From positions 12,884,501 through 12,948,500 of the forward strand of contig OX327710.1 in NCBI GenBank assembly GCA_946807835.1: 64,000 bases of DNA. The letters are read 5' to 3'. Under the pieces are notes generated by a model. It worked only from the letters and a program-made list of their open reading frames with translations, ran no database searches and was not told the origin of the DNA. The stretch is from Ailanthus altissimus. Taxonomy: Eukaryota > Streptophyta > Magnoliopsida > Sapindales > Simaroubaceae. A program made the position numbers and the translations under genes. Positions 1-11,790 of this stretch are shown piece by piece. The first letter of the stretch is position 1; each line of letters begins with the position of its first letter.

Positions 1-850
1 TTGGGGAAGATCCAAGAAGTGCTACTTTTGTAATAAGAGGTGCACTTGAAGAAGGATTGCCCAAAAAGAAAGGTAAAGAAGGGTGAAGGAGCTGCAATAG
101 TTTATGAAGAAGATTTGAAAATTATAGAGTTATTGGTAGCTTTTAGTGAAAAATATAATGAAAAATGGATACTTGATTTGGCTGTAGTTACCATATATAT
201 TCAAAAAAATCCTTATTTACTAATTATAAAAACATTAGGAGAAGAAAAATACTAATAGGGAATTTATAACTTGTAAAGTTATTAGGATTGGTAGCATTAA
301 AATAAGGATTTATAATAGAGAGATTAGGGAGTTTTATGGTGTAAGGCATGTTCTTTAAGTTAGAAAGAATTTGATATTCCTAGGAGTGCTAGATCAAGAT
401 GGGTATTCATTTAGAGCAAAAAAATGAATACTAGAGATAAGAGAAGATATATAATGGTTATGAAGGGTGAGAAGCACAAAGGGCTATATGTTCTTAATGG
501 TAATGTTGTAGGTAGTTCAACATAGGTTGTTGAGGGGATGCATAACAAAAGGCAGCATTGGAGATTTGTTCACCATGGTGAAAGGGGTCAGAAGAAAATG
601 TATGGAAATGGTGTTGCTGGCAATAATATGCCATAGAGATATTGTGATGGTGTCAAGAATGAAATGAGAGATTATAATATAAAGGCCACCTAAAGAAAGA
701 TGCATTTGTATCTTTAAAGACCAAGGTCATAAGCCCAAAGGAGTTAAGCCTGAATAAATACTTAACTAAAGTTAACACTAGGTGATAGAGCGTTGGAGTA
801 GATGGATCTTGGTAAAGCTTATTGGAGAGATTTTAAATCAAAGAAGGCTT
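1..850 (+). pseudogene. Decayed Ty1/copia gag-protease remnant (left-truncated by window)
   Basis: The first 60 bases read as a gag zinc knuckle: KCYFCNK, then after a one-base frame slip LKKDCPKR. The frame stays open to base 255. From about 256 to 500 interrupted frames read like the protease and pre-integrase region of copia Pol, with stretches such as NLIFLGVLDQDGYSF and VMKGEKHKGLYVLNG separated by stop codons. No integrase, reverse transcriptase or RNase H is visible before the LTR at 851, so most of pol has been deleted or was never present in this copy. The element enters from outside the window. Copia assignment is fairly sure; the exact end of the coding remnant is not. Confidence 0.7.
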
Positions 851-1707
851 TGTTGGAATTTGGTGATTCAAAATCAAGGATAAATTTAAATTTGAGTTGA
901 AAATCGAAGAGGATTTGTTATGAAGTCAAGGATATGTTAGATGAATGAACAAGGGTTGAAAACAAAAATTAAATACTAGAAAGGGTGTGGAAACATAAGT
1001 GAAGACATTCCCAAATGTGAATGCCGCAATGTTGAGAACTTAACATTACAACGATAATTCTAAAAAGCCTAATGCTGTAGCAATAGCTTTAGAACGCTGC
1101 AGCGTTGGCTTGAAGTCGCACCACCCCATCAGTAGACCTTGAACGACGCAACGTTATGGAAAAAAAATTCTATTTTGATTCTAATTGCATGTTTAAATCA
1201 ATTTTGAATTTCTTAGGCACGTTGACTCTTATTCCAACTAGATTTAAGGTTTATAGAGTCAGTATTAATACTATATAAACACTTGCAATCCCTTGTAATT
1301 TATTAAACATCAAATCATCAATAAAAGAGAAAATAAAGAGTTTAAATTACACTTAAGTGTTTTGAGTGCACAAGATAGTGTGAGTTAAATTTTTGAGAGC
1401 TTTTGGATATTTGGCTATTTCTTGTGAAAATTCTTTGTATACAAAAGATTGAGAGCTATTGGGTATTTGGCTATTCCTGGTGAAAATTCTTTGTATACAA
1501 AAAAATATAATGAAAGAAGTTAAGATCCCGAGATTCATTATAGATATAGACGATTATTGTCGAACCATATATATTATTTGTGTTATTTCTTTAGTATGTG
1601 ATTGTTTATCTCCTAGATAATGTGATTTTTTTTATTCTTAATTACTTGTGAATGAAATTTTTTTGCAAGGTGTTAAGACTTTATTAAAATACATGCTAGA
1701 AACCACA

Positions 1708-1710
<3 letters not shown>
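851..1710 (+). mobile_element. Probable copia 3' LTR
   Basis: This 860-bp segment starts TGTTGGAATTTGG and ends AACCACAACA, giving the TGTTG...CAACA ends usual for copia LTRs. It lies directly downstream of the gag-protease remnant. It contains a TATA-like TATATAAA at 1272-1279 and A-rich AATAAAAGAG-type sequence about 50 bases later, as expected for an LTR promoter and polyadenylation region. The partner 5' LTR is outside the window, so the boundaries cannot be confirmed by comparison. A TA-repeat begins at 1711. Confidence 0.5.
1272..1279 (+). promoter_or_regulatory. TATA-like box in LTR
   Basis: TATATAAA lies about 420 bases into the probable LTR and is followed within 50-60 bases by A-rich polyadenylation-like sequence. 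That fits the U3/R arrangement of an LTR. Function is inferred only from position. Confidence 0.35.
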
Positions 1711-1741
<31 letters not shown>

Positions 1742-2284
1742 TGATACATATTTAAATAAATATGTCGAAAAGAAAAATATCTTTTTAAAGAATAAGAAGA
1801 GAGAGAGAGAGGCGTTTGAGGACGGTGGTTTTTTTTTTGAATAAATAAGATGTTGAAAAGTTTAATAGTGTGTAGTGAATAACTGATTAATTAAAAAAAA
1901 GTCATTTATTAAAAAAAGTGAAAAACGAAATTTAAGAGGAAATTATAAAACAGTTAAGATTAATTCTACAATTAGAAAAACACTGCTATACTTTTATTTC
2001 ACTGAAATTGATATGTTTTTTTTATAATAAATATGTCCAAAAAGAAGAAATTGTTTTTTTAAAAAAAGGAGAGATAAGTGTTTGAGGAGGGTGAATTTTT
2101 TTTTTTTTGAAACTCAAGAGAGAGGAGATTTATTAAATGTTTAATGGAATTATGTCTTGCAACATAAGAGTTGTAAAAGACGAGCAACAAAATTGGCATC
2201 TCTCTTGATATAATTACACTGACAAGTGACAAGATGGAAAATAATCTTGGAAGTGCAAAATACCAGCAATGGTAGAAGATTCAA
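1711..2284. other. AT-rich spacer with TA microsatellite
   Basis: Starts with a TA-repeat (about 1711-1740), followed by A- and T-rich low-complexity sequence with GA and poly-A/T runs. Two similar stretches near 1755 and 2030 (AAATATGTC followed by AAAAGAAAAA-type sequence, then a run of T) suggest a diverged local duplication. I see no gene. Confidence 0.5.
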
Positions 2285-2986
2285 TTGAATGAGAAGATCG
2301 ATTTTGAAGAGCCAAAATCACGTTACGATAGTCTGTCTCAACTTCAGAAATTTGAAGCTAGAATTGATGAACCAGTTGCAATCCAAGAAAAGAACATTCT
2401 GCAAGGAAAGGAGCGAGAAATCCAACGAGAGACTTGCATGCAGCCAACAGAACAATCGTTGAGCTATCACGAACAACAGCTCCATGCCAAAATCTAGTCG
2501 AGTTTAACAGCAACATTTACGTTCAGCTTGAGTGATTGTGGTAAAGGTGGGTACCAATGATTAAGAGTAGTAGGTACTGTTGAAGAATAAGGACGCCAGT
2601 TCTTTTGCATATCTTGAGACTCAAATAAGTAACTACCCGTATCACAAGTGGAAAGAACACAACCCAACAGTTCTAAAGAATGACACAAAGGAATTCGAGA
2701 TCATTAATAGGAAAACTGTCGTACTCATACATCATGAAGATACCAAAGTTTGTACCAGTGAAAGAAGATATCAAATGCTGAAATTTGCTAGTTTGCCATG
2801 TCGAAGCAGAATGGTGGCATAAAATAAGAGCACGTAGGATTGATTCATCTTCAACAGCACAACAGCAACATAGAGATGAGGCAGCAATATGTCTAGGATT
2901 CAACTTAGCAGGAAAAGGATTTAAAATAATCCAAGTAAAAAGCTTAATTTTGGCAGGTAAAGAGAAATTATGTTTTCTGAAATACC
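2285..2986 (+). other. Unrecognised sequence with two short open frames
   Basis: Base composition is less AT-rich than the flanks. Two short plus-strand frames occur: 2285-2497 (70 codons, Glu/Gln/Lys-rich) and 2580-2822 (80 codons). Neither resembles a family I know, and no splice structure joins them convincingly. They could be remnants of a gene fragment carried by a transposon, or chance. The poly(A)-ended retroposon at 2996 interrupts the right edge of this block. Confidence 0.25.
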
Positions 2987-2995
2987 AAGAGTGCT

Positions 2996-4184
2996 TTTTT
3001 TTTTTTGCGCCAAAAAATCAAACCCTAACCAAACTCTCCCAATTTTTCTTTCGCCGCCCAACCTCAAACCCTCTCTTTTTTGCTTTTTTTATTATTTATA
3101 TTTATGTTTTCAGGTGTATTTTGCAGGATCAACGCTCTGGAGTTTGGCACCATTGGTCTTCTGGTTTTCCCCGGTCTCGTCACCGCCATCATCCTCGACT
3201 AGCCTTGGTTCGGTGCCGATGGTTTTCTCAGTTAGATAGGGTCCCTTTTGCGCCAGTTTTCCGGTCATCCTCTCTAACGGTCTTTATTGTTGATGTTTGG
3301 TGTCTGGCCGAGTTTGCAGCTGTTGAAATCCGACTTGGTTCTGATAGTCCGATCCATGTACGTAGTCGGCCCACTCCTTGAGGATTTGACTGTCTGGCCA
3401 ACTCGCCGTCTTTCTTTGCTTCTTGTCGGATGCCATCGCGACCTCTCATCTGATCCTTGAATGTAGCATGGCCCTCCTCGCTTTCTTGGTGACACATCGC
3501 CCTCCGCTAAGCTCAAATCTGTTTTAGCCGCCACCAGTGTTCTATTCATTTCTGACCGTTTTTGATTCGCTACTGTGCCGGTAACCATCAGCATCTAGCC
3601 CCTGCACCAGAGCTACACAGCTCTCGCAGCCTATGCTCTGCCTGACCCGGTGCAAAGCAAGTTCGCCAGCAGTCAAACCTCCGCATCACTGCCCGTGAAG
3701 AGTTAATTATATTTAATTGGGTTTTATTATTTATTTACTCTATTGGGGTTATTTTGTTGGTGTACGTTGGATGTTTGACAGGATTGCTACGTTTAATAAA
3801 TGGAGGTTGTTCATGTATATTGGTGGTTGTCTAAACCCATTCCATGTGAAGGTATTTTACTTGCTTTTGTTCTGTTCATTGGGTAAGGATGTTTGTTCCT
3901 CTATTGTGAGGACTTTATCTCTCTTGCGTGATGGTTGTTTTTTCTCTATAATAAAGATAGAGTTTCTCTGTAATAGGGGCAGAGATCTCATTGGTAGGAA
4001 TAGTCTCCCGTATTGGAGTTGTATTTTATTCTTTATAGAGAGTATTAAGTTTTGGCATACTAAAATAAATTTATTATATGTAGAGTCTTGATAATTTGCT
4101 TGATTTATATATTAGCAGCCCTAAAAGGTAATGTAAGTGATATTCTTCAATGATATCACATCTATGAATAATTTAAAAAAAATA
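2996..4184 (+). mobile_element. Poly(A)-ended non-LTR retroposon with 9-bp target duplication
   Basis: The same 9 bases, AAGAGTGCT, flank the insert at 2987-2995 and 4185-4193. The insert ends in an A-rich tail (about 4172-4184), the mark of LINE-type target-primed insertion on the plus strand. Its first 700 bases are unusually GC-rich for the window and begin like a transcribed leader (T-run, then AAACCCTAACC). The last 450 bases are T-rich and holds a 124-codon frame with no recognised domain. I see no reverse transcriptase, so this is either a deleted LINE (leader joined to 3' end) or another RNA copied by LINE machinery. The duplication was read by eye. Confidence 0.6.
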
Positions 4185-4193
4185 AAGAGTGCT

Positions 4194-4451
4194 ATTGATT
4201 ATTTCTAGAGAAAGCATTTTTATTTCATGAAATATTATCTTTTTTAAAAAAGGGATAACATAATTTTTATTGTAAGAAATTGTAATAAGGACAATTTTAT
4301 CCCCATCTATAACTTTACCCTAATTAGATCAAAAATACATAATTTTACCCTAATTCACTACTTTTTATCATCTATTGGATGAAAAATCTATTTTTAATAG
4401 TCATTTATCATTTTACCCTCATTATTAACAGACTTGCAAAAATATAATAAT
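4194..4451. other. AT-rich spacer
   Basis: Contains two short repeats of a TTTTACCCTAATT-type phrase (about 4312-4356), a pattern common near the ends of plant DNA transposons. The same kind of phrase precedes the related element near 63400, so it may belong to the repeat at 4452. Confidence 0.3.
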
Positions 4452-5108
4452 TGACATGTGTCATAATATGATTAGTTACTTTGAACATGTTTCAACATGT
4501 AATTGGTTATATTTTTTAAATAAATTAAATTAAATAATTAATAATTAAAAAAACTGCCACTGTTACCGAAAAACAACGGTCGACCAATTATTAAACGCCA
4601 TTTTTTTATAGACGATGTGCAATAAACAAAATTCAAAATTTATATTATTGTACTATATTTTTCTTGATCTATACAATGATGTGGTCATTTTTTATTTAAA
4701 AAAAGACAAAAAGACAACCAAAAATGGTGGAGAGGGGCGGCGATCACTACCACTCACCGTCAAACAAGTCACCGCTCCCTACTTATGGACAGATTAGCCA
4801 TTGATCTGTCCTTAGGTCTGCCCCTGTCAACTAATTTTTGGCTGTCTTCTAGTATTTTTTGTTTGGTAAAAAATGACCATACTATTATATAAATTAGACA
4901 AAATAAAGTTTAATAATATAATATTTGATTAATTTTATTGTCAAAACATTGTCAAAAAATGGCGGCCGTCAGCCATTTTTCGACGATAGTGGCAACTCTA
5001 TTTTTTAATTTTTATTTAATTTAATTTATTTTAAAAATTATTTAATAAAATATAAACTAATTACATACTGACACGTCTCTAAAGTAACTAATTATATTTT
5101 GAAACGTC
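4452..5108. mobile_element. Inverted-repeat (fold-back/MITE-like) element, copy 1
   Basis: The left arm (about 4452-4600) and right arm (about 4957-5108) are inverted copies with scattered differences. Each contains, in mirrored order, a GACATGTGTC/GACACGTCTC-type end, ATTAGTTACTTT, an AT-rich AAATAAATTAAATTAAATA tract, and a CTGCCACTGTTACCG / TTGCCACTATCGTCG block. The roughly 350-bp centre has a GGGCGGCGATCACTACCACTC-like stretch and the word ATCTGTCCTTAGGTCTGCCC. No transposase is present, so the element is non-autonomous. A related copy enters the window end at about 63345. Target duplication was not resolved. Confidence 0.55.
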
Positions 5109-5159
5109 TTTTTTTATTAAAGTTTATTTTTTAAAATTATATTAAATTAAATTTGTTGA

Positions 5160-7830
5160 CCCAAAAAATAGCTCTTTAAGGCTAATGAGCTTTTAATTTT
5201 TTTTAATTAAGGAATACAACTTTGGGCCTTGTCTCAATGGGCTTTGATCTTAGGCTTTCTGGACTTTTTGTTCCTGTTACTCTTGGAAACACAAAGGAAA
5301 TACTTTCGTTAAGACCTCACCGGTGGTGGTTCTGGTGAAGACCCTCAGATGCTTAAGTCAGTCTTTTGGTGGACAATGTAGAAGTAAGAAGAGTGCTGAG
5401 AGAATTTTTCTATATAGAGTTTAAAGAGTCAAAACCTGTTTCTAGTTTTTTCTCCTTTTTATCTAACATCGAGTTTAGAAGGCTTATGTAGATGAATATT
5501 TAAGCCATTATCGAATTGCTCAGTGTGAATGAGGGTGGATGATCAGGATGTCTATCTGGCGTGACTTAGGGGATATTGTCTCCCAAATTTAAAGGTATTT
5601 CTTTAATGATAATGTAGGCTATCACACTTAATGACTTGCCTTATCTAGGTCATTTACTTACCGTTTTTTTCATAGTTGAGAAGTTGGACTTTTGATTTAG
5701 ACGATCAAGTTGTTTGGCATTTTCAATAGTCCGAGTAGCCTTAGAGATACTTGTGGATAAGTGGCTCAATTCATCTGTTGTTAGCTGTTTGGGGTACTTG
5801 TACTGACCTAGTCGAGACCTCGAGTATTTATCGCGTGGGGACATACAATATGGTCTAGATTTGGGTAAATCATGAGTTGATCGGAGTGATAAGATGACAT
5901 TCCGAATGGGTTTTGAGCTTTTGGGCATGTTACCTTAAGTGAAGCTAGTTGTTGGCTTTAATATTGGGCCTTTGGACCGTTTATCTGGGTGAAGTAGGGT
6001 TTGGTTTTTTAATTGGGCCTTTGGGGAATTTCAAGAGGGAATAAGGGTTCACCAGTTTCTAGTTTTGATTAATTAATCCTGGAAACTTTACTCTTGTTTG
6101 CTTTTCATACTCGATATGTGCTGTGTCTAAAAAGAAACCCAAACGGATCAGTTGCCTTTGAACGGGTTCATGTTTCACTGCTCTGTGTCTAGAATGTTGC
6201 CTCAGTATATGCATTGTAGCTATTTGATGTCTGTGGCATTACTGCTATTCAGTATTTAAGATATTTTAGTGTTTATTGTATATTTTGAAGAGGTTCAGCT
6301 GGCTCCGAGCTAGTTACTTTTTGTTACCCTAAGATTACTTCATATTCATTTTTTGAATCTTTGGCATTTATGACTCATTATGATATAGATCTTGAAATGT
6401 CACGAATGCCGTATTTGAAGAGGTGCTTAGAATGTAAGGATTAATCTCAACCATTGGTTCATCTTGAATCCTGTGGCTAGGGAGTATAAAATGGAATGTC
6501 TTGTCTATTTAAAATCGAAGTGATGTAAGGGCGGCTCGGAAGATCTAGTTCTTTATTTTTGAATGATTCAGATTATGGGTAGTTAAGGAGATGTGCATTG
6601 ATGGTGTCTGCTGACGAGAAATAAAATGCCAGTCATTTGAAAGGATGTCTCTTGAATACTCGCAACGATGGTAACTGTTTGTTCCAACTGAATGGTCACG
6701 ATTCTTTTCAACCCAAGGTTATAAAAAACCTTTATTTTGGGTTAAACTTTCCTTCTTGCTTACTGTCATCTTCTTCAAGCAATTTATGATCTTTGAAGAC
6801 CTTTAGTTCGGACGTTTTTGGTGCTCGTGGTGACTATTTTCAGTAGGGTGTATTTGTGATTTCTACACTTCAAGAGGTTAATTCTTTCCTTCTTCATCTT
6901 TTTTTTGTGTGTCTTTTTTGGCATTTTTACTCTACCTAATTTGTTTCTATGTTTCTATTGTGTGTTTTATTCACACTTTCCAATAATATACCATATCTAG
7001 TATCTCATCACTGTCTTTTTCTGATTTGGGATAAGGAATGATTTGATTGCTTAACTGAAGGATGATAAAAAAAATTAGAAAAGTATTATGATGATAAATT
7101 GCTCTTATTTTGTAATGATTCCTTATGTCTTAAAAAAAATACAAAAAAAAAAGTATAAAAAAAAGAAGTCAACTCATTTTAATAAAGTCTTCGTTCAACG
7201 GGACTCTTTATTCGTAAGATTCACATAAAATAATTAAAGTCCTAAAGCGAGCATGTGGAAAGAATGGTTTGACTCTAAATAATTGATTTTCCTATCTTTG
7301 GATCAATATTAGTTTGTCTGTCTGTTCTTAAACGTAACATTTTCTTAAGCAATTATCTATTTTTCAACTCCATTAGTGAAATCCTAACCGATTAAACAAG
7401 TTATTCACCTGTGAGGATATAGAGTTGAGGCTTCTACTTGAAGAAATTTTTCAAGGCTATATATGTTGTGGTTTGTGGTAAGAATGCTTCCACTTAATTC
7501 ACACACACACAATTTTGGAAGTTATGATTGAAATAACATTTATAGCAATTGTGATCTTGAACTGACATTTTGTTTGAAATACTTAAGTAGTGTTCAAATT
7601 TTATTTATGCTTGAATTGCTAGGGACTAGTAAAAAGCTGGTTGAGGGGTGTGATGAACACTTGAAATTACATATTTAATAAGAGCTTTACATCATTGTTT
7701 TGTATTACTAGTGTCTTTAATCCCCCTAACTTAAGTATGTTTACAATATTGTAGCTAATTAACTTTTAACTGTTTTGTGGTAGATTCAATAAAATAGGCA
7801 GAATTTTTATCTAGAAATTTGATTTGAATG
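5160..7830. other. Intergenic sequence, nothing recognised
   Basis: A moderately AT-rich 2.7-kb stretch. It contains several GGGCCTTTGG- and TGGGCTTT-like phrases (5224-5265, 5965-6035) and poly-A/T tracts near 7070-7160. A minus-strand frame of 92 codons at 5650-5928 has no recognisable domain, and no splice-linked exons are evident. It may be a decayed transposable element, but I see no diagnostic ends. Confidence 0.4.
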
Positions 7831-9094
7831 ATTCTTGATCCTGTGAAGAGCTGACTCAATGGGATAATATATTGTATTTCACAAAGCATTTGAAATTCGA
7901 GCGTTTAGATGGTGAAAATGGCCTAAAACATAACTGATCTGCTATATAGGCCCAATCCGAATAGTCATCAGTATTTGGCCCATAACTATATAAATACCTA
8001 CCTAATACGTATAAGACAACTTAATTTAGAAATATAAAAGACTTATCTACAACTTTGATGTTTTGAGTGACAGCTAATTCGGACCACGTCAATTCTAAAT
8101 TGGATAAGCAACTAGGTGTATTAATGATAATTAATGTAAATTATTTACCACCATTTTTTACTTTTATCATCCAAGTGGTTCCCTTTTAAATTGTCTCGAT
8201 TTATCCATATTTTTCTATTAATAGGTAGTATGTTTATACCCAAAACATGTAATTAGAGAACTAGATTTTAGTTTAAAACACTTATCTTTTGTATTATCTC
8301 TTTGTAATATTATTTCTTTTGTTTACTATTGTAAAGTCATGTTATCTCTTCTTCCATTTCTTTTCTTTTTCATTAGTTTTATTATGTTCAAGTAATTTTT
8401 TTTATGTTAAGGTGAAAGAGTTAAACTCTTGACAAGGTAATAAGATATACTTAACTCTTATTCTTGATCCTGTGAAGAGCTGACTCAATGGGATAATATA
8501 TTGTATTTCACAAAGCATTTGAAATTCGAGCGTTTAGAGGGTGAAAATGGCCTAAAACATAACTGATCTGCTATATAGGCCCAATCCGAACAATCATCAG
8601 TATTTGGCTCATAACTATATAAATACCTATCTAATACGTATGAGACAACTTAATTTAGAAATATAAAAGACTTATCTATAACTTTGATGTTTTGAGTGAC
8701 AGCTAATTCGGACCACGTCAATTCTAAATTGGATAAGCAACTGGGTGCATTAATGATAATCAATGTAAATTATTTGCCACCATTCTTGACTTTTATCATC
8801 CAAGTGGTTCCCTCTTAATTTGTCTTGATTTATCCATATTTTTCTATAAATAGGTAGCATGTTTATACCCAAAACATGTAATTAGAGAACTAGATTTTAG
8901 TTTAAAACACTTGTCTTTTGTATTATCTCTTTGTAATATTATTTCTTTTGTTTACTATTGTAAAGTCATGTTATCTCTTCTTCCATTTCTTTTCTTTTTC
9001 ATTAGTTTTATTATGTTCAAGTAATTTTCTTTATGCTAAGGTGAAAGGGTGAAACTCTTGATAAGGTAATAAGATATACTTAACTCTTATTCAT
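7831..9094 (+). repeat. 629-bp direct tandem duplication
   Basis: The segment 7831-8459 is repeated immediately at 8460-9094. The shared start is ATTCTTGATCCTGTGAAGAG and the shared end is AGATATACTTAACTCTTATTC. Differences are scattered single bases (for example GATGGTG/GAGGGTG and ATAGTCATC/CAATCATC), so identity is in the mid to high nineties percent by eye. Each copy has TATA-like sequence (TATATAAATACC), a later TATTAATAGG/TATAAATAGG, and T-rich 3' parts. This looks like LTR material, so two LTRs joined head to tail is one explanation. No protein-coding frame is shared. Confidence 0.85.
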
Positions 9095-9163
9095 GAATTT
9101 AATGTTTTATTCTTAAGTTATGCAAATTTATATATGATGTATTTATTTTGTTTGTAATATTAA

Positions 9164-9350
9164 TACACTTTCTTCTAAAGTGGTGCCTCTTAATTTATTA
9201 TAGACAATTTTTATACTTGGCACAATAAATTCTTGAAACCATTTACAAGATTTGATGTATATACCCTTTCTTGTAAAGTAGGAGTCTTGATTTATTGTAG
9301 ACAAATATAAAGATTGACATAATAAATACTTGAACCCATTTATAAGATTT
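9164..9350 (+). repeat. Diverged ~97-bp tandem repeat
   Basis: Two adjacent units share CTTTCTTCTAAAGTGG / CTTTCTTGTAAAGTAG, TTTATTATAGACAA / TTTATTGTAGACAA, GCACAATAAATTCTTGAA / GACATAATAAATACTTGAA and CATTTACAAGATTTG / CATTTATAAGATTTG. Units start near 9166 and 9264. It follows the 629-bp duplication directly, and no function is evident. Confidence 0.65.
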
Positions 9351-9359
9351 GGTTGAAAG

Positions 9360-11790
9360 AAATAAATACTAGTTAATATATAAATGATGATGAACTTTAA
9401 TTGTAATATCTTTCGGTTGGAACCTCTTTTGTGTGAGGATTCCAATTGAGTTATAAAAAGAGTTAAATATATTCTTACTTCTTATGCCAAGAGTTGATCC
9501 CCTAACCTTAGCTTTTATTTGAATTGGTTAATTGAATTAATATTTACAAATATCTTATACTGCATTAATTGTCTTTAAAGTATTTATAGTTTGTAATTTT
9601 AGTTCTACTTTCCTATGAATCAATCCTGTTCTCATCGGGTTATTTATTACTTCGACAATCCTGTACTTGGGAATAAACTCCTATATTCTAGATTTGTCAC
9701 TCTCGACTTCTCTAGAAGAAGCCTTTGTCTTTGTACTTCTGTTATATCTCTTTACAAGTGAGTTGATTAAGATTAGTGGATGAAAGAAATACTTCTCGCA
9801 CTTATCTTCTCAATCATCATCTCTTGTGAAATGTTGCTTGTAACCTTTTTATCTTATTGTTCTAACATACTTGTGAGTGATTATTACAGCTATTTATTTT
9901 ACCATTGCAATGTTATCTTCCTCTTCCTAGATTTAATACTTAAATTTTTTATTGATCACCTTAAAAGAGAAAATTTTCTTCTTAACTAGGTATCAATAAT
10001 GAGTGGAAGTTTTCAGTGCCTTTTGACACATCTAAGCAACGATCTCCATATCACAACTTCTTATCTTACTCAACTCCCCATCAAATATATTAAACATCTC
10101 TTTATCATCTTGATTTCTCCTTGTTTAATAAAAATAGGTCAGATAAAGTCTTACTCCTCTTCCTATTTCTCATATATTGAGCTATGATCTATGCAAATAG
10201 CTCAAATAAAAAGCTACTGAATTCTTCTTCAAGTTTTGAAACCATACACGAGTCATTTATTTCAAACTTAAAGGGAATGTAATGCGCTTACGAGGTCCAT
10301 TATCCACGTGCATGATCATTGAGTGTTGAAATGGAAGAACTATTCTTCTTTTTCACCTAATTTATCATACATCTTAAAATTAAGAATAGTAAATTTGTAC
10401 GGCTCCATAATTGTATGGATGGATTCTACAAATAAATATTGGTTTACTTTTTGAGCTAAGATAATCATATCCTCTGTGATTCCTAGCTTCTTCATCCTTT
10501 TATACATTTCTTCTACTTTCTTCATATCAACTTTATTGCTGATTGTCTCTACTTTCTTCTGGCTCAGTTCCTCAGCCATATTGTGAGTCATATTATCTTC
10601 CAAATCGTTATGCCAAAATTGGTCACGGTAATTATCTCTCATATTACCATGTAGTTCCTTAAAATCTTCTATCATAGTGAGCCTCTCTCTCAACTTTTGA
10701 TTTCCTCCCTTTGTCTCTTCTAACTATATTTCATTAAGATATCTGCCATCATATTTGGAATCTCTCCATTCATCTCTGTCTGAGTTGCATTTGGTTCCTC
10801 TCTTACTCCTTCCTTTTAATCCACTTGAATCTCGTGATCAAATCTTTGTCCGACCATCTTTGTTCATCTTTATTTCAGTTGTCAATGAAATACAATTTTT
10901 TTTTTTTACTAAAATGATTCTTATGGATTAACCACTAAAGTTTTCTGAGTCAATACTTCCACGATCAAAGGCCTTCAAATCCTCATCCTTCACCTTCTAA
11001 TTTACTATAATATCCTTGTTTATCTACAAACTCTAATGCTTAAGTTAAAAAAACTGGAAGGTTTAGTTCAAGGGACAAAAAGGTTCAAAAGGAGAGTAAA
11101 TATGTATGGTTGAAGGAAAAAATAAAGAATATAATAATGCTAGATGAGTAAAATGAATTGAATTGTAATGTGTTGAATTGGAATTGAATTAATGAAAAGA
11201 GAGAGTACTTTCTTATTTATAAGAGAGATTTTGAGGGAAAATATAAAATTTTCTCTAAATCTTTCTAGTCGTTGGATAGGGTGCTTCTTTTTCAACTGTT
11301 CGATCAACTACATTAGTGATCTAGTTGGTATGTGGGACTACTCTAACTCGTTTTATGCTAATGAGAAGGATATGTTGCATGCACTCCCACAGGATCTTTC
11401 TTTTAAATTAAAAAAAGACAAGTGGCATTGACTGATTGGACTAGCTGAATTTGAGCCCAACAATAATTTTTCAAAAATCAAATATATTACAATTAACTCA
11501 TATGATTACTAAATATAAAAATCATTAATATGAGGCATTATAAAATATTGCATCACATAATATTCAATTTTTTATTAAGATTTTTTTTATAAAAAAAAAT
11601 AGTGATTCAGGATATAAAGGATATTGTACAAGTCACAATCAGTCTAATAGAGCTTTTAACGATCAATATAACAAAAAAGAATAGAGATGTTATCCATTTT
11701 GTGCAAAGAAGTATGACTGTCATTTAAACCAAATTTTAAGTCTAATCATCATTTATCCTTAAATTTTTCATGCCGAAAAAAGTGGTTATT
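9360..11790. other. Intergenic, possibly decayed LTR-element interior
   Basis: The phrase GGGTTATTTATTACTTCGAC followed by AATCCTGTACTTGGG (about 9638-9670) resembles the leader just inside the 5' LTR of plant LTR retrotransposons, which would fit the LTR-like duplication upstream. No gag or pol motif is readable. The rest is AT-rich with a pyrimidine-rich tract (9780-10190) and no recognised gene. Confidence 0.3.
10340..10693 (-). CDS. Hypothetical 117-codon ORF
   Basis: A minus-strand frame of 117 codons, rich in Lys, Glu, Asp and Met, predicted mostly helical (for example KKVEEMYKRMKKLGI). I recognise no domain, signal peptide or membrane segment. It lies in a region with weak signs of an old LTR element, so it could be a gag remnant. 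It could equally be chance. No splice partners or promoter elements are clear. Confidence 0.2.
   Translation of the reverse strand: MRERLTMIEDFKELHGNMRDNYRDQFWHNDLEDNMTHNMAEELSQKKVETISNKVDMKKVEEMYKRMKKLGITEDMIILAQKVNQYLFVESIHTIMEPYKFTILNFKMYDKLGEKEE

Noticed and set aside
3228..3594. Overlapping minus-strand ORFs in the GC-rich block
   Set aside because: Open frames on both strands are expected from the higher GC content, and no family resemblance was seen.
3717..4091. 124-codon ORF as a gene
   Set aside because: It lies within the poly(A)-ended retroposon, is T-rich with hydrophobic bias from composition, and has no recognisable domain.
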